Assembly: GCA_025454405.1 (NCBI GenBank)
Contig: JALOON010000076.1
Span: 1-64,000, forward strand
Reading direction: 5' to 3'
DNA: 64,000 nt
Source of the DNA: Oscillatoriaceae cyanobacterium Prado104
Lineage (GTDB): Bacteria; Cyanobacteriota; Cyanobacteriia; Cyanobacteriales; Microcoleaceae
Shown here in pieces: positions 54,196-63,429 of this stretch. Made by a program: the position numbers and the translations under genes. The first letter of the stretch is position 1; every line of letters starts with the position of its first letter. Under the pieces are notes generated by a model. It did not search any database. It saw only the letters and a list, made by a program, of their open reading frames with translations, and was not told the DNA's origin.

Positions 54196-54504
54196 TTATT
54201 GATAAACTATAATTACTAACTGTTGTAAGTTTTGGGAAAATAATTCTTCGAGTTCAGTGTTTTTAATATTTCCTGTCGCCACCATGAGTAGCTTATAAGG
54301 CTGCTGTTGAAGCAAAAATGACTCAACAAAATCAGCATCTTTTGTGATGACACTCCGCTGCTCCTGGATAGAAACCTGGTTGATGAATACGTCGGGTGTT
54401 GCATTCTGCTGCGGTAGATCGCGAGTGTGCAAGGTGTCATAGCCTTCGGATTGCAGAAACCGAGCCAGTCGCACGGGCAGTTGAGCATCTACAAGAAACT
54501 TCAT
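54196..54504 (-). CDS. DUF5615 PIN-like toxin
   Basis: 102 residues: MKFLVDAQLPVRLARFLQSE with the first PIN Asp (D6), TRDLPQQNATPD, and VITKDADFVES with further acidic residues. DUF5615 is a Mut7-C/PIN-like RNase family commonly paired with DUF433. Its ATG overlaps the DUF433 stop by four bases (54501-54504). Complete and probably functional; the predicted role is an RNA-cleaving toxin neutralised by its partner. Confidence 0.85.
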   Translation of the reverse strand: MKFLVDAQLPVRLARFLQSEGYDTLHTRDLPQQNATPDVFINQVSIQEQRSVITKDADFVESFLLQQQPYKLLMVATGNIKNTELEELFSQNLQQLVIIVYQ

Positions 54505-54737
54505 GATGCCAATCGATGAATACTCTTAACTTGGCTCAAACGAGCGGCAAACAGAAGAACGGCTAAAATGTCAGATTCTTCTAGATCGTCGTAGTCAGTT
54601 AAAATTTCCTCGTGAGTCATCCCAGAACTGAGCAGTTCGAGTAAAAACTCAACAGGATAACGCAATCCTCGAATGCAAGGTTTCCCATGACAAATTTCTG
54701 GACTGATAGAAATTCTTTGTAACAAACTCTCAGTCAT
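54501..54737 (-). CDS. DUF433 antitoxin
   Basis: 78 residues: RISISPEICHGKPCIRGLRY, VEFLLELLSSGMTHEEILTDY, DLEESDILAVLLFAARL, the full DUF433 winged-HTH pattern. It binds the PIN-like partner and probably its own promoter. Start ATG at 54737 with GGAGGAG about nine bases upstream. First gene of a two-gene toxin-antitoxin operon. Confidence 0.88.
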   Translation of the reverse strand: MTESLLQRISISPEICHGKPCIRGLRYPVEFLLELLSSGMTHEEILTDYDDLEESDILAVLLFAARLSQVKSIHRLAS

Positions 54738-54940
54738 AAGTTGTCTCCTCCGTGTATGAAATAACAGATATATCTATGCTCTAAACTGTTGTGTGACGCG
54801 ATCGCAACCTGTCCTTACTGTAACCAAAATCGGATCGCAATAATATATTGTACAACAGTATGTAGCAAAAGAGCATCATGCCAAATGCCGAATCATGAGT
54901 CTTGTTATACAAGGATTTCACTATACTAATCTAGATTCTT

Positions 54941-55162
54941 AGAACTCCTGCTGGGATAAAGGGTAATGATTGAGATGAAAGTATTGAATTTTCGGCAAAC
55001 AACTCGAAGCACTAAATTTTCATCTTATCATCTTCTCCGGTTTCTAGCCGATCGGGCGATCGTACTGTCTCTATTACAAGATTGCGATCGACGGGAATTT
55101 CATGACTGGCTAAAATCTCCATTTTTAATTGAGTACGATCGAATCAAGCGAATTTATTTCAT
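54941..55162 (-). pseudogene. Second, more decayed DUF4258 copy
   Basis: About 85% identical by eye to 53886-54132: same start region (ATGAAATAAATTCG, now with an early TAA), an AGCCAGTCATGAAATTCCCG block, and a deletion of about 20 bases after GAAGATGATAA. The open frame on the plus strand here is only its antisense. Confidence 0.72.
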
Positions 55163-55171
55163 CTGATATTT

Positions 55172-55266
55172 TTAATTTTAATCGCTATTCAATAACACTT
55201 TAATTATAACCGATCGCTTGAAAAATATGTTGAAGAAACCCGGTTTCTTCAAGAAACCGGGTTTCT
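55172..55266. repeat. 95-bp direct repeat, left copy
   Basis: Matches 63479-63573 over 95 bases with two differences seen. Its right third is a near-perfect palindrome, AGAAACCCGGTTTCTT / AAGAAACCGGGTTTCT (55234-55249, 55251-55266). The two copies bracket the second giant gene and the M23/lipoprotein genes. Confidence 0.88.
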
Positions 55267-55369
55267 GGGGTGTACTTAAGGGTTACTTAACTGGTTTAAC
55301 TTTCAGGCTGTGCCCCTTAACCCTTGCCAGCAAGGCTGGAACTCGAATGCTTGCAAACATTCTTAACAA

Positions 55370-55408
55370 AAAAGTTAAGTCTCTCCCCACTCAAACTCCT
55401 TAACTTTT
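55370..55408. repeat. Inverted repeat upstream of the second giant gene
   Basis: AAAAGTTAAG (55370-55379) and CTTAACTTTT (55399-55408), followed by CTGTATCGAC. Same module as 32831-32880 in front of the first giant gene, so both genes share leader DNA. Could be a transcription terminator of upstream DNA or a regulatory hairpin. Confidence 0.65.
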
Positions 55409-55489
55409 CTGTATCGACGGTTATTTGAGCAAAATTTATAAAGGGATTATCAACACTACTCAATTTACCCATTATCCAATAAAACAACA

Positions 55490-58400
55490 ATGCAAACACT
55501 TAGATTCGACAATTTAGGAACTTTCACAGTTCCCAGCTTTACTCAATCTGGAGTAACAATTTCTGGGTCAGACACCCTACGTTTTTTTAACTCGACTGGG
55601 GTAGGTGTAACTGGTGGTTTATCCGAGAATGTTGTTGATGGGAACGAATTTGTGACGTTTCGATTCGAGGGAGGCGTGGCTTCTAATGTTTCCTACGGTT
55701 TAGCTTTTCTGAGTGATAGCTTTAGAAATGGGAATGGTATAATAGGAGAAAGAGAGATTGAAGCGTTCGATATCAATGGCAATAGTTTGGGAACGATCGA
55801 GACCAGTGGTGGGGAAACAAATGTTTCTACATTATTTGGCGATCGCTTAATTTCAGGTTTCCAAATTAAATCCATTTCAGGAGATTTGCTTCGGCTCGAT
55901 TCAGTTACTTTTACTACCGAATTTATTGTCGATACATTAATTGATGAAAATGATGGTAACTTGAATACAGGGGATGTCTCTCTGCGAGAAGCACTATTAG
56001 CAACGCAGTCTGGGGGAACGATTCGCTTTTCTCCAACTCTTTCCGGCGGTACGATCGCACTTGCTTTAGGGGAATTGGCGATCGATAAAAATATTACCAT
56101 TGAAGGTTTAGGGGAAAATAATCTCACCATCAGCGGCAGCAATGAATCGCGCATCTTCCGCATCGGTGGCAATACAGAAGTTAATATTAATGGGTTGACA
56201 ATTGCTGACGGATTTGCTTTAGAAGATGGAGGTGCGATCGACAATCGCGGTATCCTCAATCTCAACAATACGATCGTCCGAGATAGTGTTGCTTCTGACG
56301 ACGGCGGTGGCATTCACAACTTGGGAACATTGCGCCTCAATAACAGCCTTCTCAGCAACAATATCGCCGAAGATGATGGCGGAGGCATTGGCAATTTTAA
56401 CGGCATTGTAGAAGCTGCTAACACTCTCTTTAGCGGCAATACGGCAGAAGACAATGGTGGCGGTATTTTTAACTCGAACGGCACGATTCGACTGGTTAGC
56501 AGTACCCTAACAGAGAATGCGGTTGATGGCGGTAATGGCGGTGGCATTCGCAGTTTTCGCGGGACAACTTCGGTTAAAAATACGATTATTGCAGGTAACA
56601 TTGATGTGGGGGGAGAAAGTCCCGATGCCAATGGCAATTTTACCAGCAATGGCTTTAATTTGATTGGCATCTCTGAGGGAAGTACGGGATTTGGTAATAA
56701 CGATATTGTTGGGACGGTAAATAACCCGATCGATCCGCAATTGAGCGATTTAGAAAACCATCACGCGCCGCAAATTGGCAGTCCGGTTATTGATGCAGGC
56801 GATCCGAGTCTGACAGGAAGCGATTTCTTGGGAAACTCCCGTCTTTCAGGCACAAGAGTTGATATCGGTGCGGTGGAATTTCAATTTGTCGATCGCCTGA
56901 CAGTAGACACGGCAATTGATGAATTTGATGGCGATTTAACTCCAGGTGATGTATCTTTACGCGAAGCAATTTTTGCGATAAATGCAGGTGGCACGATCGA
57001 CTTTGCTGCAAGTTTGAGTGGCAGTGCGATCGGGCTAACCTTGGGAACATTGAACCTGAATAAAAACTTAATTATTCAAGGATTGGGTGCAGATAACCTT
57101 ACCTTAAATGGAAATAATAGCACTCGAATTTTATCGATCGAACCGAATGCCAATGTTGAGATTCGCGGCTTAACTTTTGCCAACGGTAGCAACACCGCTA
57201 TTTTCAATTTTGGAACCATCAATCTCAGCGATAGTATCATTCGCGACAGTCGAGGACGTTTCACTGGCGGCATTAACAATCAAGGCAATTTAACACTTGT
57301 CAACAGCATCATTCGGAACAACCAAGATGAGGAACGAGAAGGCGGTAGCGGGATTGTCAATGTTGGAACGGCAACATTACAAGGAAGTACAGTTAGCAAT
57401 AACTTAAACGGCGGCATTTTCAATACTTCTTCTGGCAATCTAACGATCGACAACAGTACCATCAGCAATCATCTCGATCGCAGCGGTATCCGCAATTCTG
57501 GAAACCTTACAGTTACTGACAGTACCATCAGCAATAACAACGCGGCTGGCAACGGTGGTGGCATCAACAATGCTGGAACTTTGAGTTTGAATAACAGCAC
57601 TATCAGTGGTAATTCTGCCGACTTTGGCGGTGGTATTTTTAATGATTCTGGCGCGACTTTTACCATTACCCATAGCACGATCGCCAATAACACGGGAAGA
57701 AGTCCTGGTGGCGGTATTTTCAGTGTGGGATTGATTGGCGAGACTCCTGTAATTACCCCTCAAATTGGCAATAGTATTGTTGCTGGAAATATTAGTGCTG
57801 CTAATTCCGATGTAGATGGTCGTTTTAGCAGTAATGGGTTTAACTTAATTGGGAATGGTAACGGCAGTCTCAATTTTACAAATGGCGTAAATGGAGATAT
57901 TGTTGGTACGCTAAATAACCCGATCGATCCGCGATTGAGTCCATTACAAGATAACGGCGGTTCGACTTTAACTCACGTTCCTCTTCCCGGTAGTTTGGCG
58001 ATCGATAATGGCAATCCCAATGCAACTGAACTCGACCAAAGAGGAGTCGATCGACCTCAAGGTTTAGGGGTGGATATTGGCGCAGTGGAAGCGGAATTTA
58101 CCTTTGCCGAGTCCCTGAGAGTCGATACGCTTGCGGATGAATTAGATGGCGTTATCACTCCCGGCAATGTGTCTCTGCGCGAGGCTATTTTCTTTACAAA
58201 TTCTGACGGGATTATTGACTTCGATCCGAGTTTGAATGGTGGAACAATTCGCCTGAATCTAGGCGAATTGGAGATTCAAAAAAATCTGACGATTCGGGGA
58301 CTGGGAGCAAATAATCTGACGATTAGCGGCAACCAAACTTCTCGCATCTTCAATGTCGATGATGGGAATAGTGAGAATGCGATCGCATTTTCGATCGATG

Positions 58401-61400
58401 GCATTACCCTAACCGAAGGTGCAGCAACCGATAACGGCGGCGCAATTTACAACAGTGAAAATCTGACCGTTAACAACAGCATTATTACTTTAAACTCTGC
58501 CAATTCTGGCGGTGGTATTTTCAACCTGGGAACTGCTACAATTGGCAACAGTACGATCGATAGTAACAGTGCCGACAGTCAAGGTGGCGGGATTTTGAAT
58601 CAGGGAAATTTACAGATCGATCGTGCTACAATTTTGGGCAACTTCGCCTTAGCTGACGGCGGTGGAATTAACAACGACGGCGGCACGCTAACCGTCACCA
58701 ACAGCACGATTAATAGTAATTTCGGTCAAACTGCTAGCGGCGGAATTGACAACGATCGCGGCACGGCTACAATTATTAACAGTACCATCAGCGATAACCT
58801 TGCCGAAAGCTACGGCGGCATTGCCACCAACCTCGGAAATACCGCGATTCTCAACAGCACAATTACCGCAAATATTAGTAATAGTGGCGGCAACGGTGTC
58901 TTTAACGGAACGGACAGCAATACTGTTATTACCAATAGCATCGTCGCCGGAAATTGGAATAATAGCGATATTTTTGCACTCAATCCCTTCACTTCCGGCG
59001 GCAACAACCTGATTGGCAATGGCGCAGGAATCGCAGGCTTTACCGATGGTGTCAGTGGCGATATAGTAGGTACGGTGGAAAGTCCGATCGATCCGCAACT
59101 GGGAACCCTACAAGACAACGGCGGCGCAACCTTCACCCACGCCTTACTGAGTGGCAGTCCCGCCATCAACGCCGGAAATAACGCCACTCTCCCAGCCGAC
59201 ACGCGAGATTTCGACGGCGACGGCAACACCAGCGAACCGCTGCCTGCAGACCAACGCGGTGTCAATCGGATACAAAATGGTTTTGCAGACATCGGCGCAT
59301 TTGAATCCGACATCGAAACCCGTCCCCTCGTCAGCTTGCAACTCACCGATGCCTTCGCTGACGAAACTGGCGATGTCGGAATCTACACCCTCACCCGCAA
59401 CCAAACCGACGGCGAACTCACAGTCAACCTCAACCTCGATGAGTTCGACACCGCAACCTTCGGCGACGATTACACCCTGGAAGTCAACGGCATTCCCGTC
59501 ACCCCCAACAATCGCAACTTCAGCCTCACCTTTACCGACGGAGAATCAGAATTAAACTTGCGCCTGGTTCCCATCGACGACTTCTTGCCAGAAATCCCCG
59601 AAACCGTCAGCGTCACCCTCAACGAAAGTATCGAGTACGTCCGCGACGCGGCGAATGGCGGCGGAACCGTCACCATTGCCTTCAGCGATTTAACCACCGT
59701 CACCAACACCAACGATAGCGGCATCGGTTCTCTGCGCCAAGCCATCTTCTACGCCAACGCCAACCCCGGCGCAGATACCATTACCTTCGCAGGTTCCGTC
59801 TTCACCGACAACAACCCCGATACGATTACCCTCACCACAGGCGAACTGCGAATTACTGACAGCCTGACGGTTCAAGGCTTGGGTGCAAATCGCCTCACCG
59901 TCAGCGGCAACAACGCTTCCCGCGTCTTCAATATCGATAACGGCAATGCCAGTCAAATTAATGTATCCATCAACGGATTAACAATTGCGGGTGCAAATAC
60001 TACAGGTTTGGGAGGCGGCATTCTCAACCGGGAAAACCTCACCGTCAGTAACAGTACCCTCCGCAATAACGTGGCGGGAGAAGGTGGCGGGATTAATAAC
60101 GACGGCGGTACGCTGACACTGAGCGACAGTACCTTAAATAATAACCGGGCGACGACATTTAGTGGCGGTATTGATAGCGATCGCGGCATCGCAACCATCA
60201 CCAACAGTACCATCTCCGGCAACAGCGCCGCCAACTTCGGCGGCATCGCCACCAACCTCGGCAACACCACCATCACCAACAGTACCATTACCAACAATCA
60301 AGGCAACGGCAACGGCAACGGATTATTTAACGGCGGCGCAGGCAGTACCGTCACCGTCCGCAATACCCTCGTCGCCGGGAACCAAAACAATCGCGACTTA
60401 TCGGGGAATTTCATCAGTGGCGGCAACAACCTGATTGGCAGCAGCAACGGTGGCAGCGGCTTCAACAACGGTAAAAATGGGGATAAAGTCGGGACGGCAG
60501 CCAATCCCCTCAATCCGCTACTGAGTCCCCTACAAAACTTTAGCGGAACGACGCAGACTCATGCCTTGCTGTTAGGAAGTCCCGCCATCGATGCGGGGAA
60601 TAATGCCAATGCGCCAGCGACCGACCAACGGGGGATTGTGCGTCCTCAAGACGGCGATAATAATGGTACGGCAGTAGTGGATATTGGCGCATTTGAGGAA
60701 GTCATTGCGACAGCCAATCCGATTGTTGTGCTTCCCAATTCCGACAACAATCCTACCAATGGTTCTACAAATAACAAAACTTTCAACAATTCTGCGCCAG
60801 TTACTTCCTCTCCGCTAAGTTTAGTTCGAGTTAGCGACGCGCCAACTTTCTCGCCTGCTAGCGAAACTGCAAAAGTCGATACTTCAGTAGAAGATTCCGG
60901 CGTTATTTCCTCTGATAATCAGCCAGTAGAAGTGACAACTACTGACAGTTTGACTGATAACAACGAACAACCAGTGGAAGTGACAACTGCTGATAGTTCG
61001 ATCGATAACAATCAACAACCAGCGGCAGCGATAACTATTGATAGTTCGATCGATAACAATCAACAACCAGCGACAGCGAAGACTGTTGATAGTTCGATCG
61101 ATAACAATGAACAACCAGCGGCAGCGAAGACTTTTGATAGTTCGATCGATAACAATGAAAAACCAGCAGAAGCGACAACTAATGATAGTTCGATCGATAA
61201 TAATCAACAACCAGCCGCAGAGATAACTGCTGATAGTTCGATCGATAACAATCTACAACCAGCGGCAGCGAAGACTGTTGATAGTTCGATCGATAACGAT
61301 CGACAACCGACAACGGGGGAAACAACTGATAGTTTGATTGGTAACGATCGACAACCGATCGAGATGGAAACACCTGATATTTTGACCGACGGTGGCAGAA

Positions 61401-61684
61401 CAAATGAGTTTGTTTACACTAGCTTGATGGATGCAGGGGATATCATCACCAATTTTCAAGTTGGACTTGACAAACTGGTGTTTGGCGAACTGCTGGATAC
61501 ATTGAATTACACGGGAAGTAATGCCATAGCAGACGAATACATTCGCCTAGTTTCTGGAGGGACGGGAACGATACTGGAAATCGACCCAGATGGGCCGATC
61601 GGCAGCGGGATTTTCCGTCCGTTCCTGTTAATAGAAAATGTCAAACCAGAGGCTTTGAACCAAGTTAATAACTTTGTGTTCTAG
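55490..61684 (+). CDS. Giant exported beta-helix protein with type I secretion tail
   Basis: 2064 residues, ATG at 55490. N-terminal beta domain (1-140). Four beta-helix modules begin near residues 145, 470, 876 and 1402, each opened by the VDT…DG…SLREAI motif and ladders such as NNSTISNNNAAGNGGGINN. A Calx-beta domain lies near 1280-1385. Then a tail of 16-residue repeats (DSSIDNNQQPAAAKTV, about 1813-1960) and a type I secretion domain (1969-2064: DAGDIITNFQV, KLVFGELLDTLNYTG, LEIDPDGPIGSG, NNFVF end). The tail domain is nearly identical to that of the first giant gene. No Sec signal; export by an ABC-type system and a cell-surface role are inferred. Frame intact, unlike the first gene. A further 36 in-frame codons of tail follow the TAG. 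Confidence 0.87.
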   Translation: MQTLRFDNLGTFTVPSFTQSGVTISGSDTLRFFNSTGVGVTGGLSENVVDGNEFVTFRFEGGVASNVSYGLAFLSDSFRNGNGIIGEREIEAFDINGNSLGTIETSGGETNVSTLFGDRLISGFQIKSISGDLLRLDSVTFTTEFIVDTLIDENDGNLNTGDVSLREALLATQSGGTIRFSPTLSGGTIALALGELAIDKNITIEGLGENNLTISGSNESRIFRIGGNTEVNINGLTIADGFALEDGGAIDNRGILNLNNTIVRDSVASDDGGGIHNLGTLRLNNSLLSNNIAEDDGGGIGNFNGIVEAANTLFSGNTAEDNGGGIFNSNGTIRLVSSTLTENAVDGGNGGGIRSFRGTTSVKNTIIAGNIDVGGESPDANGNFTSNGFNLIGISEGSTGFGNNDIVGTVNNPIDPQLSDLENHHAPQIGSPVIDAGDPSLTGSDFLGNSRLSGTRVDIGAVEFQFVDRLTVDTAIDEFDGDLTPGDVSLREAIFAINAGGTIDFAASLSGSAIGLTLGTLNLNKNLIIQGLGADNLTLNGNNSTRILSIEPNANVEIRGLTFANGSNTAIFNFGTINLSDSIIRDSRGRFTGGINNQGNLTLVNSIIRNNQDEEREGGSGIVNVGTATLQGSTVSNNLNGGIFNTSSGNLTIDNSTISNHLDRSGIRNSGNLTVTDSTISNNNAAGNGGGINNAGTLSLNNSTISGNSADFGGGIFNDSGATFTITHSTIANNTGRSPGGGIFSVGLIGETPVITPQIGNSIVAGNISAANSDVDGRFSSNGFNLIGNGNGSLNFTNGVNGDIVGTLNNPIDPRLSPLQDNGGSTLTHVPLPGSLAIDNGNPNATELDQRGVDRPQGLGVDIGAVEAEFTFAESLRVDTLADELDGVITPGNVSLREAIFFTNSDGIIDFDPSLNGGTIRLNLGELEIQKNLTIRGLGANNLTISGNQTSRIFNVDDGNSENAIAFSIDGITLTEGAATDNGGAIYNSENLTVNNSIITLNSANSGGGIFNLGTATIGNSTIDSNSADSQGGGILNQGNLQIDRATILGNFALADGGGINNDGGTLTVTNSTINSNFGQTASGGIDNDRGTATIINSTISDNLAESYGGIATNLGNTAILNSTITANISNSGGNGVFNGTDSNTVITNSIVAGNWNNSDIFALNPFTSGGNNLIGNGAGIAGFTDGVSGDIVGTVESPIDPQLGTLQDNGGATFTHALLSGSPAINAGNNATLPADTRDFDGDGNTSEPLPADQRGVNRIQNGFADIGAFESDIETRPLVSLQLTDAFADETGDVGIYTLTRNQTDGELTVNLNLDEFDTATFGDDYTLEVNGIPVTPNNRNFSLTFTDGESELNLRLVPIDDFLPEIPETVSVTLNESIEYVRDAANGGGTVTIAFSDLTTVTNTNDSGIGSLRQAIFYANANPGADTITFAGSVFTDNNPDTITLTTGELRITDSLTVQGLGANRLTVSGNNASRVFNIDNGNASQINVSINGLTIAGANTTGLGGGILNRENLTVSNSTLRNNVAGEGGGINNDGGTLTLSDSTLNNNRATTFSGGIDSDRGIATITNSTISGNSAANFGGIATNLGNTTITNSTITNNQGNGNGNGLFNGGAGSTVTVRNTLVAGNQNNRDLSGNFISGGNNLIGSSNGGSGFNNGKNGDKVGTAANPLNPLLSPLQNFSGTTQTHALLLGSPAIDAGNNANAPATDQRGIVRPQDGDNNGTAVVDIGAFEEVIATANPIVVLPNSDNNPTNGSTNNKTFNNSAPVTSSPLSLVRVSDAPTFSPASETAKVDTSVEDSGVISSDNQPVEVTTTDSLTDNNEQPVEVTTADSSIDNNQQPAAAITIDSSIDNNQQPATAKTVDSSIDNNEQPAAAKTFDSSIDNNEKPAEATTNDSSIDNNQQPAAEITADSSIDNNLQPAAAKTVDSSIDNDRQPTTGETTDSLIGNDRQPIEMETPDILTDGGRTNEFVYTSLMDAGDIITNFQVGLDKLVFGELLDTLNYTGSNAIADEYIRLVSGGTGTILEIDPDGPIGSGIFRPFLLIENVKPEALNQVNNFVF
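60930..61375 (+). repeat. 48-bp tandem coding repeat array
   Basis: About nine units containing GATAGTTCGATCGATAACAA and coding for 16 residues. All spacings keep the frame. Confidence 0.88.
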
Positions 61685-61797
61685 GTGGAAATCGACCCCG
61701 ATGAGGTTATGAAAAGCGGTGTTCTTTGTCCTCTTTTGTTGGTGAAGAATGTGTCGGTTGCGACGTTGAGTGATGTGGGGAATTTTGGGTTTTAATT
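61685..61797 (+). pseudogene. Extra in-frame copy of the secretion-tail end
   Basis: Right after the TAG of the giant gene and in the same frame: VEIDPDEVMKSGV … LLLVKNVSVATLSDVGNFGF, stop TAA at 61793-61795. This is the end of another type I secretion domain, left by tandem duplication or unequal exchange. A hairpin (AATCTCCGCTT … AAGTGGAGATT, about 61801-61827) follows. The remainder to 62005 is non-coding. Confidence 0.75.
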
Positions 61798-61897
61798 GGG
61801 AATCTCCGCTTTTCTCAAGTGGAGATTCTTGATAAGCTGCTGGGATGCAGCACCCAACAGCCTGCTCATCAGGTCAAGATGGACTTTGTTCATGTGG

Positions 61898-61906
61898 CAT
61901 AACGGT
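61898..61906 (-). other. attC R'-like core after the M23 gene
   Basis: On the minus strand GGTGAACGCGACC then GTTATGCC, preceded by a GCACTTCGCGTGC mini-hairpin. Same GTTATGCC core as at 63425-63432 and the half sites at 42602, 46852 and 62985. Confidence 0.4.
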
Positions 61907-62005
61907 CGCGTTCACCCGCACGCGAAGTGCAGATGTCGTGTTTAAATCCCGACAAAGTTACTATCAGCTTTGGAATTTGATGAAAAATCCGGTAAAAATA
62001 CCCCT

Positions 62006-62950
62006 CTAATGACTCATGCGATCGCCGCGAATCAGATAGCGTCCATCAAAGCGCATCGGCAATGGTTCGCCGGAAAATGGCTGCCCAGGGGTTCCGGGAC
62101 GTTGAGCGCTGATATGTAAGTGAGGTTCGTCGCTGGCACCAGAGTTGCCGACCTCCGCAAGACGATCGCCAACCCGAACCTCTATTCCAGGTTGTACCAA
62201 GAGACTCTGAGATCGAAAATGCGCCAGTAGAACATCGATGTCGTTACAACGCAGCACAACATGATTACCTGCCCGATTCACCAAATCAGTCTGGGGAATC
62301 TTCAAATCTGGAAATCCATCCACCGCTTGCACAATCTTGCCTGAACAGGGTGCTAAGACGGGCTTACCATAAATCTGATAAGCAGTTGGATCGGTGGGAA
62401 CGATGCCATTTGCCCGTAAACCGAACGCATCGATTTGGATGATATCAATGCCATAACTCTGTCCTCGATAAGCCCGAAAGCGTGGTACTGTCTCGTCTAA
62501 TGTTTTCATATGAGCATTGATACGAAGATTGCTACCGCCATTGACAATCAAATAATTTCCATCTTTCAGCGGAAAGGCCAGTTCAACAGCAGCAACCGAA
62601 GGTGGCAACTGTCCAGCCCAACTACGCGCAGCTTCGTTGCCTACAAATACACCAAAAGCAACAAAAGCGATGATAGCAATCCAGCCCAACCAGCTAGATG
62701 GCAGCTTTCGCAAGGGCTTATATCGCCAGAACCCAATCAATAAGACCAGAATAAAGAGTAGTCCATAAAGATAAGGTGTCCACCAAGGTGGAAAGACCCA
62801 AACTCCTATGCGGGCGATCGCTACTAAAGCAATTGCTGTTACCAAAGCCTGTAGCGCAAATCCCAGTCGGTTTCGAGGTGGGGCGATCGCAAACCATGCA
62901 ATGAAAACCAATGGTATAAAGATCTGAGCTGCAATCAGTGAAGCCATCAT
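62006..62950 (-). CDS. M23-family (LytM) metallopeptidase with membrane anchor
   Basis: 314 residues. Four hydrophobic N-terminal segments (about 1-25, 30-52, 58-76, 86-105) and a LytM domain from about 150. Seen: GIDIIQ with the metal Asp, GNHVVLR, LLAHFRSQSLLV, GDRLAEVGNSGASDEPHLHI with the HxH motif. In classical M23 enzymes the segment before the Asp carries a His (HxxxD); here it reads GQSYGID, so that ligand is absent. Peptidoglycan hydrolysis is possible but activity is uncertain. It follows the lipoprotein gene by 47 bases, with an attC-like half site between them. Confidence 0.82.
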   Translation of the reverse strand: MMASLIAAQIFIPLVFIAWFAIAPPRNRLGFALQALVTAIALVAIARIGVWVFPPWWTPYLYGLLFILVLLIGFWRYKPLRKLPSSWLGWIAIIAFVAFGVFVGNEAARSWAGQLPPSVAAVELAFPLKDGNYLIVNGGSNLRINAHMKTLDETVPRFRAYRGQSYGIDIIQIDAFGLRANGIVPTDPTAYQIYGKPVLAPCSGKIVQAVDGFPDLKIPQTDLVNRAGNHVVLRCNDIDVLLAHFRSQSLLVQPGIEVRVGDRLAEVGNSGASDEPHLHISAQRPGTPGQPFSGEPLPMRFDGRYLIRGDRMSH

Positions 62951-62984
62951 GATATTTATTGTCTACATAGGGTTCGGCTTGAAT

Positions 62985-62997
62985 GAATTGTTATGCC
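62985..62997 (-). other. attC-like half site between lipoprotein and M23 genes
   Basis: Minus strand GGCATAACAATTCATTCAAG then CCGAACCC, beginning at the base after the lipoprotein stop codon. This is the classic R''-L'' look of integron attC sites. The matching second half does not follow; the M23 gene does. Confidence 0.6.
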
Positions 62998-63429
62998 TCA
63001 TTTTGCTTGGACTAGCTCTGGCCAACTGTCGGGAAGATCTTTAACCCGCTTAAATTTTGCTTCTGATGGACTAAAGCACTGACCGGAAAGGTTTGCAAAA
63101 TCACCCTCATTTCTAGGGTGCTCGACGTGTTCGATCGCCGAATTGCCGCGGACAAATACTAGCAGCGATATTCCATCGCTGTGTCCAATGGCGCTGTGAC
63201 TCTCGACTGGCCATTTGAAGCCTAGCGTCTTTTCAGTTGCTGCATTGTCCATATACGGACCAATAACGCAGACTTTTTCCCATTGGGAAGGGACCGCCTT
63301 TTTCAAGTCGATCGACTCCCTGCCAGAAGCATTGAACTGGTCCGATATCTCGGCGGAATAGTCCCTGCACCCGGTGCATGCGACCAAAATCAGGATTAGA
63401 ACACTGCGATGAAGATTGGTATGAGGCAT
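62998..63429 (-). CDS. Small predicted lipoprotein
   Basis: 143 residues. N-terminal signal of type II: MPHTNLHRSVLILILVACTG with lipobox LVAC, so Cys18 should be lipidated. The body has WEKVCVIGPYMD and FVRGNSAIEHVEHPRN and ends DSWPELVQAK; no named domain recognised, but similar short lipoproteins are common in integron cassettes. Its ATG lies inside a GTTATGCC core (63425-63432) and its stop is followed at once by GGCATAACAATTC, so the gene fits exactly between two attC-like ends. Confidence 0.75.
   Translation of the reverse strand: MPHTNLHRSVLILILVACTGCRDYSAEISDQFNASGRESIDLKKAVPSQWEKVCVIGPYMDNAATEKTLGFKWPVESHSAIGHSDGISLLVFVRGNSAIEHVEHPRNEGDFANLSGQCFSPSEAKFKRVKDLPDSWPELVQAK

Noticed and set aside
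54966-55166. Plus-strand 66-codon ORF
   Set aside because: It is the antisense of the decayed DUF4258 copy; it arises only because that gene is broken.
60884-61459. Minus-strand ORFs opposite the 48-bp array
   Set aside because: Same reason: a unit length divisible by three keeps chance frames open.
61801-61827. Hairpin after the second giant gene as a transcription terminator
   Set aside because: The stem is good but no T-tract follows on either strand. The same hairpin is copied at 44318-44345 with the gene scraps, so it is simply part of the duplicated segment.
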